Shown: one piece after another, positions 1 to 5,944 of the stretch
How the letters are laid out: each line of letters opens with the position of its first letter
Position numbering within the stretch: the first letter of the stretch is position 1
Origin: Actinosomnolentus pattersoniae (SeqCode)
GTDB taxonomy: Bacteria > Actinomycetota > UBA4738
Length of the DNA stretch: 6,660 bases
Assembly (NCBI GenBank): GCA_013817655.1
Contig: JACDCJ010000114.1
Coordinates: forward strand, 1-6,660
Reading direction: 5' to 3'
The notes under the pieces: generated by a model
What the model was told of the DNA's origin: nothing
Seen by the model: the letters and a program-made list of their open reading frames with translations, nothing else
Database searches by the model: none
Translations under genes and position numbers: made by a program

Positions 1-1168
1 AGGTGAGCGGCATCATCTTCCGGAGGCCGCCCATCTCGCTCATGTTGTTCGTGTGCACGGCATGGATGACGGAGCCGGCGGCCAGGAAGAGCAAAGCCTT
101 GAAGAAGGCGTGCGTGAACAGGTGGAAGAGGCCCGGGGTGTAGCCGGCCTCGCCGAGTGACAGCCCGGCCACCATGTAAGCGAGCTGCGACACCGTCGAG
201 TAGGCGAGCACCCGTTTTATGTCGTCCTGAATCATGGCGAGCAGCGCCGCTATGAGCATGGTGACCGAGGCGACGATCGCGACGGTGTCGAGCGCCACGT
301 CGCCGGCGTGCACGAAGACCGTGAACATCCGCCCAACGAGGTAGACGCCGGCGGCGACCATCGTCGCGGCGTGGATGAGGGCGGACACCGGGGTGGGACC
401 GGCCATCGCGTCCGGCAGCCACACGTGCAGCGGCACCTGCGCCGACTTGCCGATGGCGCCGCCGAACAGCAGCAGCGCGCCGGCCGTGATGAGCAGCGTC
501 GACGCCTCGCCGGTCTCCGCGACCTCCGAGATCCTGCCGATGTTCGACGTTCCTGCCGCCACCGTGAGGACGAAGATCCCGAACATGAACGGGACGTCGC
601 CCACCCGCGTGGTGATGAACGCCTTGATGGCTGCGTTCGAGTTCTCCTTCTCCTCCCACCAGTGGCCGATGAGGAGGTAGGAGGAGATCCCCATCAGCTC
701 CCACCCCACCAGGAGCTGGAAGAGGTTGTTCGCCACGACCACGTCCAGCATCGCGCCCGTGAACAGCGAGAGAACGGCGTAGAACCAGGTGAAGCGCGCG
801 TCGCCGTGCATGTATCCCAGCGAGTAGACCTGGACGCACAGCGAGACCAGGGTGACCACGACAAGCATGACCGCCGTCAGGCCGTCGACCAGCTGGCCGA
901 GCTCGAACTCGAGCGGGCCGATCCGGAACCAGGAGACGCTCGCCTCCGAGGCATCCCCTCCCTGCACGAAGTGCAGCAGGATCCCGAGGGAGATCGCGAG
1001 GCAGAGGGCCATCGCCCCGATGCCGATCCACGCGCCGCCGGCCGGCAGCCGCTTGCCGAAGAACGTGATGAGGAAGAACGAAACCAGCGGCAGGAGGACG
1101 ACGATCCAGGCAAACGACGTCAGTCCGGGGTCCGCGATGGCGCCGGTGACCTCCTGGGCACCTACCAT
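1..1168 (-). CDS. nuoL: NADH-quinone oxidoreductase subunit L (NuoL), C-terminal part cut off by window edge
   Basis: NuoL is the most distal antiporter-like, proton-pumping membrane subunit of complex I. I translated this frame by hand: it is open from ATG 1168 to the left edge, giving 389 residues of a protein usually a little over 600 long, so the last antiporter helices and the long lateral helix are missing. Hallmarks are visible in order: VGWELMGISSYLLIGHWW with the helix-5 glutamate at E157; GKSAQVPLHVWLPDAMAG with the pump lysine at K241; then GPTPVSALIHAATMV with H266, the counterpart of the conserved antiporter histidine. The fragment ends in MSEMGGLRKMMPLT, a typical NuoL loop. The start overlaps the nuoK stop by 7 bases and has no well-placed Shine-Dalgarno sequence; no better start follows nearby, so coupling to nuoK is likely. 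NuoM and NuoN share the fold, but the position after nuoK and the GLRKMMPL loop favour NuoL. Confidence 0.95.
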   Translation of the reverse strand, partial: MVGAQEVTGAIADPGLTSFAWIVVLLPLVSFFLITFFGKRLPAGGAWIGIGAMALCLAISLGILLHFVQGGDASEASVSWFRIGPLEFELGQLVDGLTAVMLVVVTLVSLCVQVYSLGYMHGDARFTWFYAVLSLFTGAMLDVVVANNLFQLLVGWELMGISSYLLIGHWWEEKENSNAAIKAFITTRVGDVPFMFGIFVLTVAAGTSNIGRISEVAETGEASTLLITAGALLLFGGAIGKSAQVPLHVWLPDAMAGPTPVSALIHAATMVAAGVYLVGRMFTVFVHAGDVALDTVAIVASVTMLIAALLAMIQDDIKRVLAYSTVSQLAYMVAGLSLGEAGYTPGLFHLFTHAFFKALLFLAAGSVIHAVHTNNMSEMGGLRKMMPLT

Positions 1169-1470
1169 CGAAGCAGGTTGACCTCGTCGACGTTGATCGT
1201 CTCGCGGTTGCGGTAGATAAGGATGACGATCGCGAGGCCGATGCCGACCTCGGCAGCCGCGACCGTGATGACGAACAGGGCGAAGACCTGACCTGTCAAC
1301 GCGGCGTCCTGAAGGAAGCTCCCGAAAGCCACGAGGTTCACGTTGACCGCGTTCAGCATGAGCTCGATCGACATGAGCACGAGCACGGCGTTGCGGCGCG
1401 CCAGCACCCCGTAGATCCCGGCCGAGAACAGCACCGCGGAGAAGAAGAGCAGGAACGGCAGCCGGATCAT
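1162..1470 (-). CDS. nuoK: NADH-quinone oxidoreductase subunit K (NuoK)
   Basis: NuoK is the small three-helix membrane subunit of complex I (homologue of mitochondrial ND4L), part of the proton path between the quinone site and the antiporter subunits. The protein is 102 residues, the usual length. The two buried glutamates of the family are present: E36 in LMSIELMLNAVNVNLVAFGS and E74 in AAAEVGIGLAIVILIYR, matching E36 and E72 in Escherichia coli. Three hydrophobic segments lie at about residues 2-22, 28-50 and 60-86. The ATG at 1470 overlaps the nuoJ stop as ATGA, and GGAG sits 8 bases upstream (1479-1482). The frame stays open further upstream inside nuoJ, but that stretch is Arg/Gly-rich and unlike NuoK, so the overlap start is preferred. 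Confidence 0.96.
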   Translation of the reverse strand: MIRLPFLLFFSAVLFSAGIYGVLARRNAVLVLMSIELMLNAVNVNLVAFGSFLQDAALTGQVFALFVITVAAAEVGIGLAIVILIYRNRETINVDEVNLLRW

Positions 1471-2021
1471 CCCGCTCGCTCCGCTTCGCCCTTGGCGCCC
1501 AGGTCGGCCCCCCCGCCGGTCTGCTCGGCCCATTCGTCCTTACGCGCGATCACGACGGCGCCAACCAGGGCGGCCAGCAGGAGAACGGAGACCACCTCGA
1601 AGGGCAGGACGAAGTCGCGGAACAACGAAACACCCACGTCGGCCGTGCGGGTCACCTGCGGGTTCACCTCCGAGGAGGCGCCGAAGGCGTCCTGGAACAG
1701 GAAGACGAGCCCTCCCAGGATGCCGGCGGCGACGAGCAGGGCCATCCCCCGCTGCTGGTTGTCGAGGGTCTCGCGGCCGATGGGCGCCTTCGTCAGCATC
1801 AGGCTGAAGAGCAGGAGGACGACGATGGCTCCTACGTAGATGAGGACCTGGACCCACGCGAGGAACTCGGCGGCGACGATGAGATAGACGGCGGCAACCG
1901 ACGCGAGGGCGACGACCAGGTACAGGGCAGCGTGCACCACGTTCTTGCTCGTCACCAGCCGGATCGCCCCCAGGCTGCCGGCGCCGGCGATGATCACGAA
2001 TGCGATCTCCTGCGCGCTCAT
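1467..2021 (-). CDS. nuoJ: NADH-quinone oxidoreductase subunit J (NuoJ)
   Basis: NuoJ (homologue of ND6) is a five-helix membrane subunit whose third helix flexes during turnover and links the quinone reaction to proton pumping. The protein is 184 residues. The diagnostic helix-3 signature AEFLAWVQVLIYVGAIVVLL lies at residues 51-70, followed by LFSLMLTKAP. The closing signature LFRDFVLPFEVVSVLLLAAL, followed by VGAVVIARK, spans residues 133-161. The last 20 or so residues are a polar, Gly/Glu-rich tail that is probably cytoplasmic. The ATG overlaps the nuoI stop as ATGA (2018-2021). GGAGG occurs only one base before the ATG, too close for a standard ribosome site, so coupled reinitiation from nuoI is likely. 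The 3' end overlaps nuoK by 4 bases. Confidence 0.96.
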   Translation of the reverse strand: MSAQEIAFVIIAGAGSLGAIRLVTSKNVVHAALYLVVALASVAAVYLIVAAEFLAWVQVLIYVGAIVVLLLFSLMLTKAPIGRETLDNQQRGMALLVAAGILGGLVFLFQDAFGASSEVNPQVTRTADVGVSLFRDFVLPFEVVSVLLLAALVGAVVIARKDEWAEQTGGGADLGAKGEAERAG

Positions 2022-2863
2022 CCCTCCGCCTTCTTCCGGGCGGCCCGGATCGCGGCCGCCTTGGCCCGGCCCTCCGCCACGCGACGGTCGGTTCCCTTGC
2101 CGAGCTCATCCTGCAGGACACGGTCGAACGTCTCCTGCTCGGGCTCCACCTCGTGTCGCTCGCCGGCGGGCCTGGCCGGGGCTGTCTCCTCCGGGGCCCC
2201 GGCGGTCGCCGCGGCGGGCTGCGGAGCGGGCTGAGCCGCGGCCTGCGTCCCGGCCTCGGGGCCGGCGGGAGCCTGAGCGCGGGGGGCCTGGGCGGGGGTT
2301 GCGTCCGGCGCCTTCGCCACGACCTCCTCCTCCGGGGGCTCGGCGCCAACCTCGAGCTCGGGTGGCGGCTTCACGAGGTAGGTCCACTCCTCGAGGCGCT
2401 CCTTCTCGTGGGTCATCTCGAGGATGTCGTACTCGGCGTACTCGAACTCGGGGCTCCAGAAGAGCGCATCGAAGGGACAGACCTCGACGCAGATACCGCA
2501 GTACATGCAAAGGGCATAGTCGATCGCGAAACGGTCCAGCACCTTGACGGAACGACCGCGCCCGCCGCCGGCCGGCTCGTGGGTTTCCTTGTGGGCGTCG
2601 ATGTAGATGCACCAGTCCGGGCACTCGCGTGAGCACATGTAGCAGACCGTGCAGTTGGCCTCCTTGAGGGCGATGACGCCGCGGGTGCGCGCCGGGAGGT
2701 TCGGCTTCTCGTCCGGGTACTGCTGGGTGATGGAACGCGACAGCAAGTGCTTCAGCGTGATGCCGAGCCCCTTGAGCAGCCCGATGCCGGGAAGCCCGCG
2801 CTTGGAAGGCGCCGGCGTGCGAGCCGCGCCCGGTCCGACTTCCTGTTCGGTGTCGATGGCCAT
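2018..2863 (-). CDS. nuoI: NADH-quinone oxidoreductase subunit I (NuoI) with long C-terminal extension
   Basis: NuoI carries clusters N6a and N6b, which pass electrons towards N2 in NuoB at the membrane face of complex I. Both 4Fe-4S motifs are intact: C71, C74, C77, C81-P in CTVCYMCSRECPDWCIYI, and C119, C122, C125, C129-P in CMYCGICVEVCPFDALFW. The family core ends around residue 165 (EWTYLVKPPP). After it comes an acidic patch, a low-complexity Ala/Pro/Gln segment (about 183-232), and a charged tail (about 240-281) ending AAAIRAARKKAEG that looks helical. At 281 residues the protein is about 100 longer than typical bacterial NuoI. The DCIY-type second motif and the core resemble, from memory, the NuoI2 of the shorter streptomycete nuo cluster. 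The start ATG 2863 lies 3 bases after the nuoH stop, and the spacer is itself a TAG codon. The 3' end overlaps nuoJ by 4 bases. Confidence 0.95.
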   Translation of the reverse strand: MAIDTEQEVGPGAARTPAPSKRGLPGIGLLKGLGITLKHLLSRSITQQYPDEKPNLPARTRGVIALKEANCTVCYMCSRECPDWCIYIDAHKETHEPAGGGRGRSVKVLDRFAIDYALCMYCGICVEVCPFDALFWSPEFEYAEYDILEMTHEKERLEEWTYLVKPPPELEVGAEPPEEEVVAKAPDATPAQAPRAQAPAGPEAGTQAAAQPAPQPAAATAGAPEETAPARPAGERHEVEPEQETFDRVLQDELGKGTDRRVAEGRAKAAAIRAARKKAEG

Positions 2864-2866
2864 CTA

Positions 2867-3892
2867 CTACACCAGTACCTTGAGAGTGGCGGTGACCATG
2901 ATGTTCAGGAGCATCAGCGGGATCAGCACCACCCAGGAGAACCGCTGGAGCTGGTCCTCGCGGAGGCGCGGATACGTGGCACGGAGCCACACTATAAAGA
3001 ACGCGAGCGCCCCCACCTTGGCCGACATCCAGATGGGGCCCGGGAGCAGCCCGCCGATGAACGGCGGACCGAGGTAGCCCCCCAGGAACAGGACGGCGGC
3101 GATAGCCGAGAACGCCACGATGCCCGCGTACTCGGATAGCAGGAAGAAGGCGAACTTGAGGCCCGTGTACTCCGTGTAGGCCCCGAAGATGATCTCCGAG
3201 TCCGCGACCGGCATGTCGAACGGCGGCCTGGTCAGCTCGGCCAGCGACGCGATCAGGAAAACGCCGAACGCGACCGGCTGGGTCAGGACGTACCAGTGAG
3301 AGTGCTGCGCCTCGGTGATGCCCACCATGGAGAGCGTTCCCGCCTGCATGACCACCGCCACGGCCGCCAGAATCATGGGGAGCTCGTATGCGATGAGCTG
3401 TGCCGCCGCCCGCAGGGCGCCGATGAGGGAGAACTTGTTCGCGCTCGCCCAGCCCGCCATGAGCACGCCGATCACGGAGATCGCCGTGATGGCGAGCGTG
3501 TAGAAGATCCCCACATCGAGGTTCTCCGCGAAGATGGTGTTGTCGAACGGGATCACCAGGAACAGGGCTATGTATGGGACCAGGGCGACGGCCGGCGCGA
3601 GCGTGAAGACCCACGGGTCGGCGGCCTTCGGGATCACGTCCTCCTTCTGGATGAACTTGACGCCGTCGGCGATCAGCTGGGCCCAGCCGTGGAACCGGCC
3701 GGCGTACATCGGCCCGAGGCGATGCTGCATGTGGGCCAGCACCTTGTGCTCCATGTAGCCGACCGCGAGGGGCGCAGTTAGAGCGAGGCCGAGCACCATG
3801 GCGACCTTGAGCGCCAGCACCAGCCAGAAGCTGTCGAACAGGTCGTTGATGAAGTTGCCGGTCTCCGATGCGGCGAGGAGCGCCGCGATCAC
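2867..3892 (-). CDS. nuoH: NADH-quinone oxidoreductase subunit H (NuoH)
   Basis: NuoH (homologue of ND1) is the membrane subunit that anchors the peripheral arm and forms much of the quinone tunnel. Starting at GTG 3892 the protein is 341 residues, normal for the family, with about eight hydrophobic segments. Signatures, numbered from that GTG: YMEHKVLAHMQHRLGP (46-61), RAAAQLIAYELPM (161-173, with E170), AELTRPPFDMPVADSE (218-233), AYTEYTGLKFAFFLLSEY (238-255), and LRATYPRLREDQLQRFSW (303-320). The TRPPFDMPVADSE form differs from the common NRAPFDLPEAE form and fits the actinobacterial second-cluster type as I remember it. The GTG overlaps the nuoC stop as GTGA. GAGGGGG lies 7 bases upstream (3900-3906). 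The frame is open for another 10 codons upstream, but these encode MAGRGRGGRG, read out of frame with nuoC, and are unlikely to be used. The gene ends with two TAG codons in a row. Confidence 0.96.
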   Translation of the reverse strand: MIAALLAASETGNFINDLFDSFWLVLALKVAMVLGLALTAPLAVGYMEHKVLAHMQHRLGPMYAGRFHGWAQLIADGVKFIQKEDVIPKAADPWVFTLAPAVALVPYIALFLVIPFDNTIFAENLDVGIFYTLAITAISVIGVLMAGWASANKFSLIGALRAAAQLIAYELPMILAAVAVVMQAGTLSMVGITEAQHSHWYVLTQPVAFGVFLIASLAELTRPPFDMPVADSEIIFGAYTEYTGLKFAFFLLSEYAGIVAFSAIAAVLFLGGYLGPPFIGGLLPGPIWMSAKVGALAFFIVWLRATYPRLREDQLQRFSWVVLIPLMLLNIMVTATLKVLV

Positions 3893-4410
3893 TCCTCGAC
3901 CCCCTCGGCCTCGCCCGGCCACGGCTTGACCTCGCGGGTCATGAGCGGGAAGTCCTTTCGAAGCGGGAACCCCTCGAACTGCTCAGGCAGGACGAGCTTC
4001 ACCAGGTGGGGGTGGCCCTCGAACACGATGCCGAACAGCTCCCAGGCCTCGCGTTCGCACCAGTTCGCCCCCGGCCACACGTCCTCGAGCGTCGGGCATC
4101 GGGGATCGTCCGCGTCGCACTCCACCTTCAGGCGCGCCGAGTGATTGTGTCGCGTCGAGTACACCTGCGTGACCACTTCGAAGCCGCCACCCTTGGGGCG
4201 GAAGTCCACCGCGGTCAGGAAGTCGAAGAAGTTGAAGTCCAGGTCGGGCTCGTCGCGAAGGAAGCTCGCGATCTCTCGGTACCGGCCAGGGTCGACCTTC
4301 GCCACGGCATGGCCGAACACCTCGTCGACCGACTTGACGTCCGAGCCGAACTGCGCCCGGATCCGCTCGCCGATATCAGGTGGTGACAGCGGGCTGCGTG
4401 AGCTTGCCAC
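3889..4410 (-). CDS. nuoC: NADH-quinone oxidoreductase subunit C (NuoC)
   Basis: NuoC is a hydrophilic subunit of the connecting module that packs on NuoD and NuoI and has no cofactor. The family signature is clear: NWCEREAWELFGIVFEGHP at residues 116-134, then LPEQFEGFPLRKDFPLMTRE near the C-terminus. The protein is 173 residues, so it is a stand-alone NuoC and not a NuoCD fusion. No ATG is available. GTG 4410 is chosen because GGGAG lies 7 bases upstream (4418-4422) and it is the only reasonable start before the conserved region; it puts the first 35 bases inside nuoB. The conserved fold begins near PPDIGERIRAQFG. The 3' end overlaps the nuoH start by 4 bases, where nuoD would normally follow. 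Identity is certain; the exact start is less so. Confidence 0.93.
   Translation of the reverse strand: MASSRSPLSPPDIGERIRAQFGSDVKSVDEVFGHAVAKVDPGRYREIASFLRDEPDLDFNFFDFLTAVDFRPKGGGFEVVTQVYSTRHNHSARLKVECDADDPRCPTLEDVWPGANWCEREAWELFGIVFEGHPHLVKLVLPEQFEGFPLRKDFPLMTREVKPWPGEAEGVEE
3900..3906 (-). promoter_or_regulatory. Ribosome binding site of nuoH inside the nuoC end
   Basis: GAGGGGG lies 7 bases before GTG 3892, which overlaps the nuoC TGA as GTGA. The site supports GTG 3892 over the start ten codons upstream and suggests that nuoH is translated directly after nuoC, with no intervening gene ever expected in this arrangement. Confidence 0.55.
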
Positions 4411-4873
4411 TCCACTTCTCCCGGATGTCTTCCTTGCCGATCTTCTCCTGCAGTTTGATGATCCCGTGCAGCAGGGCCTCGGGGCGGGGAGGGCATCCGG
4501 GCACGTACACGTCGACGGGCACGATCTGGTCGACGCCCTTGGTGACCGAGTACGAGTCCCAGTAGGGCCCACCGCAGTTCGAGCAGGACCCGAAGGAGAT
4601 GACGTACTTGGGGTCCGGAATCTGGTCGTACACCCGCTTCAGCGCGGGGGCCATCTTGTCGGTCAGCGTGCCGGCGACCACCAGGAGGTCGGCCTGGCGG
4701 GGGCCGTGGGCGAACGGGATGACGCCGAGCCGGATGAAATCGTGCACGGACGTCGACGTGGCGATGAGCTCGATGGCGCAGCAGGCCAACCCGAAGTTCA
4801 TCACCCAGAGCGAGTATTTCCGGCCCCAGTTGAGGATGAACTTGACCGGTTGGGGCATCGCGACTCGGTCCAT
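4376..4873 (-). CDS. nuoB: NADH-quinone oxidoreductase subunit B (NuoB)
   Basis: NuoB holds cluster N2, the last iron-sulfur cluster, which reduces quinone at the interface with NuoD and NuoH. The protein is 165 residues from ATG 4873. The four N2 ligands can be assigned by family pattern: the tandem C31-C32 in FGLACCAIELIA, C97 in SFGSCSNCGG, and C127 in VDVYVPGCPPRPEALL. An additional cysteine, C100, stands where many relatives have Ser or Ala. The ATG shares one base with the nuoA stop (TGATG). A GTG three codons upstream (4882), preceded by AAGG 7 bases away, is a possible alternative start adding VGL. The 3' end overlaps nuoC by 35 bases. With no nuoD in the window, the partner that closes the quinone site must come from another locus. 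Confidence 0.96.
   Translation of the reverse strand: MDRVAMPQPVKFILNWGRKYSLWVMNFGLACCAIELIATSTSVHDFIRLGVIPFAHGPRQADLLVVAGTLTDKMAPALKRVYDQIPDPKYVISFGSCSNCGGPYWDSYSVTKGVDQIVPVDVYVPGCPPRPEALLHGIIKLQEKIGKEDIREKWSGKLTQPAVTT
4418..4422 (-). promoter_or_regulatory. Ribosome binding site deciding the nuoC GTG start
   Basis: GGGAG, extended to GGGAGAAG, lies 7 bases before GTG 4410 and inside the nuoB coding region. nuoC has no ATG near its conserved N-terminus, so this site is the main reason for choosing the GTG and the 35-base overlap with nuoB. Confidence 0.6.
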
Positions 4874-5238
4874 CAGGCCCACTGCAGCACCTTCTTCCGG
4901 TAGGAGTACAGGAGGCCGAGGGCCAGAATGAACACGAAGATGCCCATCTCCACGACCGCCTGGAAGCCCAGCCGCTCGAAGATCGTCGCCCACGGGAACA
5001 GGAACACGCTCTCGACGTCGAAGATCACGAACAGGAAAGCGTAGATGTAGTACCGGATCTGGGACTGGGACCAGCCCTCCCCCACGGGGTCGATGCCGCA
5101 CTCGTACGTGGTGAGCTTCTCGGGAAGCTGGCGCCTGGGAGCGACGATCCTCGCCAGGGTGAAGGCCACGGCGACAAGGCCGACCCCGGCGATCAAAACC
5201 GCCGTGACGATCCCGTAGGACTCGTAGTAGCTCTCCAC
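4873..5238 (-). CDS. nuoA: NADH-quinone oxidoreductase subunit A (NuoA), first gene of the nuo operon
   Basis: NuoA (homologue of ND3) is a three-helix membrane subunit whose first loop lies at the quinone entrance. The protein is 121 residues, the usual length. It shows the loop motif LTTYECGIDPVGEGWSQ with the conserved C47, and the helix-2 motif RYYIYAFLFVIFDVESVFLF at 62-81 with the conserved acidic pair D74 and E76. Hydrophobic segments lie at about 8-32, 63-87 and 95-113; the tail SYRKKVLQWA is basic. The start is GTG. GAGGAG (5242-5247) is only 3 bases upstream, closer than ideal. An ATG at 5255 is in another frame. The gene is separated by 90 bases from the upstream Uma2 gene, which marks the likely beginning of the nuo operon. 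Confidence 0.95.
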   Translation of the reverse strand: MESYYESYGIVTAVLIAGVGLVAVAFTLARIVAPRRQLPEKLTTYECGIDPVGEGWSQSQIRYYIYAFLFVIFDVESVFLFPWATIFERLGFQAVVEMGIFVFILALGLLYSYRKKVLQWA

Positions 5239-5328
5239 GCGCTCCTCAGGGCCATCGAGCTTGTGAACGGATTCTCAAGCCGGATTCTAGCAAGGCCCGC
5301 CCGGGCGCCGAACCCCGGTCGAGGAGAC
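5239..5328 (-). promoter_or_regulatory. Probable nuo operon promoter region (Uma2-nuoA gap)
   Basis: This is the only sizeable gap before the tightly packed nuo genes, so a promoter is expected here. On the minus strand, TGCTAGAAT (5284-5292) fits an extended -10 element, TGn followed by TAGAAT, about 45 bases before the nuoA GTG. The sequence 17 bases upstream, TTCGGC, is a poor -35 box. An 8-base direct repeat overlaps this element. A GC-rich stretch at about 5300-5319 (CCGGG with CCCGG) could form a short hairpin after the Uma2 gene, but no run of T follows it, so I do not call a terminator. Confidence 0.35.
5268..5288 (-). repeat. Short direct repeat AGAATCCG x2 upstream of nuoA
   Basis: AGAATCCG occurs twice on the minus strand (5281-5288 and 5268-5275), separated by GCTTG, so the repeat unit is 13 bases. 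The upstream copy overlaps the candidate -10 box. Tandem half-sites at such spacing can be a regulator site, but an 8-base repeat may also be chance, and no known operator is recognised. Confidence 0.4.
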
Positions 5329-5892
5329 TCAGCCATGTTCGGGCGGGCCGAGCAGGTCCTCCACGGCCAGGGCGAAGCCCGGCACTTCGGGGCTCTCCAG
5401 CACGTCTCCACGGAGAAGCAGCCGTGGCGGGCCATAGATGCCCTCGTGAAGGCGGTAGACCTCGACCCGGTCGGGTTCGAGATCCACGTACCAGTACTCC
5501 GGCACGCCGAAGCGTTCGTAGAGCTCACGCTTGCGGATGAGCTCGAACCGCCGGGTGGACGGGGACGACACCTCCACCACCACATCGGGCGCAGCGCGTA
5601 CGAAATTCTTCTCCACCTTCGAGGCGTGCTCCGCCCGTACGAACAGCACGTCGGGCTCCACCACGTTGGTGTCCGAGAAGAACACATCGGTTGGCGCCGG
5701 GAAGACCTTGCCGCCGTGGGACTTGACGTACTGGTAGAGCTCGCCGGCGAGGGTCATGACCACCTGCTGATGACGCGTGGCCGGGGCGGCGGTCACGATG
5801 AGCTCCCCGTCGATGATCTCCCGCCTGAGGTTGTCCTCGGCGAACCTCTCCAGGTCTGCGTAGGTGTACCGGGTCTTCGGCTCGGTGGCCAT
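5329..5892 (-). CDS. Uma2 family (DUF820) putative restriction-endonuclease-like protein
   Basis: This 187-residue protein belongs to the Uma2/DUF820 family, which has a PD-(D/E)XK nuclease fold. The natural substrate and role of most members are unknown. Visible family features: an N-terminal RREIIDGELIVTAAPATRHQ (24-43, E25 and the DGE turn); VVEPDVLFVR with D81; PDVVVEVSSPST with E107; and IRKRELYERFGVPEYWYVDL with K121. D81, E107 and K121 are the probable metal-binding and catalytic set, so the protein appears intact. The C-terminal part (VEVYR onward, ending PGFALAVEDLLG) is also typical. ATG 5892 has a strong GGAGGAG site 6 bases upstream. The gene lies 52 bases after the dioxygenase gene and 90 before nuoA, on the same strand. 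Such genes are often numerous and scattered in a genome, so the location may mean little. The family call is firm; the function is not. Confidence 0.9.
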   Translation of the reverse strand: MATEPKTRYTYADLERFAEDNLRREIIDGELIVTAAPATRHQQVVMTLAGELYQYVKSHGGKVFPAPTDVFFSDTNVVEPDVLFVRAEHASKVEKNFVRAAPDVVVEVSSPSTRRFELIRKRELYERFGVPEYWYVDLEPDRVEVYRLHEGIYGPPRLLLRGDVLESPEVPGFALAVEDLLGPPEHG

Positions 5893-5898
5893 GGCTTG

Positions 5899-5905
5899 CT
5901 CCTCC
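5899..5905 (-). promoter_or_regulatory. Ribosome binding site of the Uma2 gene
   Basis: GGAGGAG lies 6 bases before ATG 5892. It is a near-ideal Shine-Dalgarno sequence and fixes the start of the Uma2 gene. The 52-base gap upstream, back to the dioxygenase stop, shows no convincing promoter or terminator. Confidence 0.75.
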
Positions 5906-5944
5906 CGCCCACCCCGCGGACGGTACGCCCAGGTTACGACGCGG

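Noticed and set aside
308..1216. A 302-codon open frame on the plus strand opposite nuoL
   Set aside because: Its composition (Arg, Asp, Glu, His, Gln rich) is that of antisense to a membrane protein gene. The minus strand carries clear NuoL motifs throughout.
1471..1533. A 21-residue N-terminal extension of NuoK
   Set aside because: The sequence is Arg/Gly-rich, read out of frame from the nuoJ tail. ATG 1470 gives the normal NuoK length and has a well-placed GGAG.
2000..2632. A 210-codon Leu/Gly-rich open frame on the plus strand opposite the nuoI tail
   Set aside because: It mirrors the Ala/Pro-rich linker of NuoI. The minus-strand frame has both 4Fe-4S motifs and meets nuoJ at an ATGA overlap, so that frame is the real one.
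2106..3614. A 502-codon open frame on the minus strand across nuoH and nuoI
   Set aside because: It is an out-of-frame reading of nuoH and nuoI, rich in Arg, Gly, His and Pro as expected of a frame shadow in high-GC DNA, with no recognisable domain.
3889..4410. A NuoCD fusion or a frameshifted nuoCD
   Set aside because: The NuoC frame ends shortly after its family C-terminal motif and nuoH begins in the overlap; no NuoD motifs appear in any frame that I read.
5300..5319. A GC-rich inverted repeat after the Uma2 gene as a terminator
   Set aside because: The stem is only about 5 pairs and no T-run follows on the minus strand.
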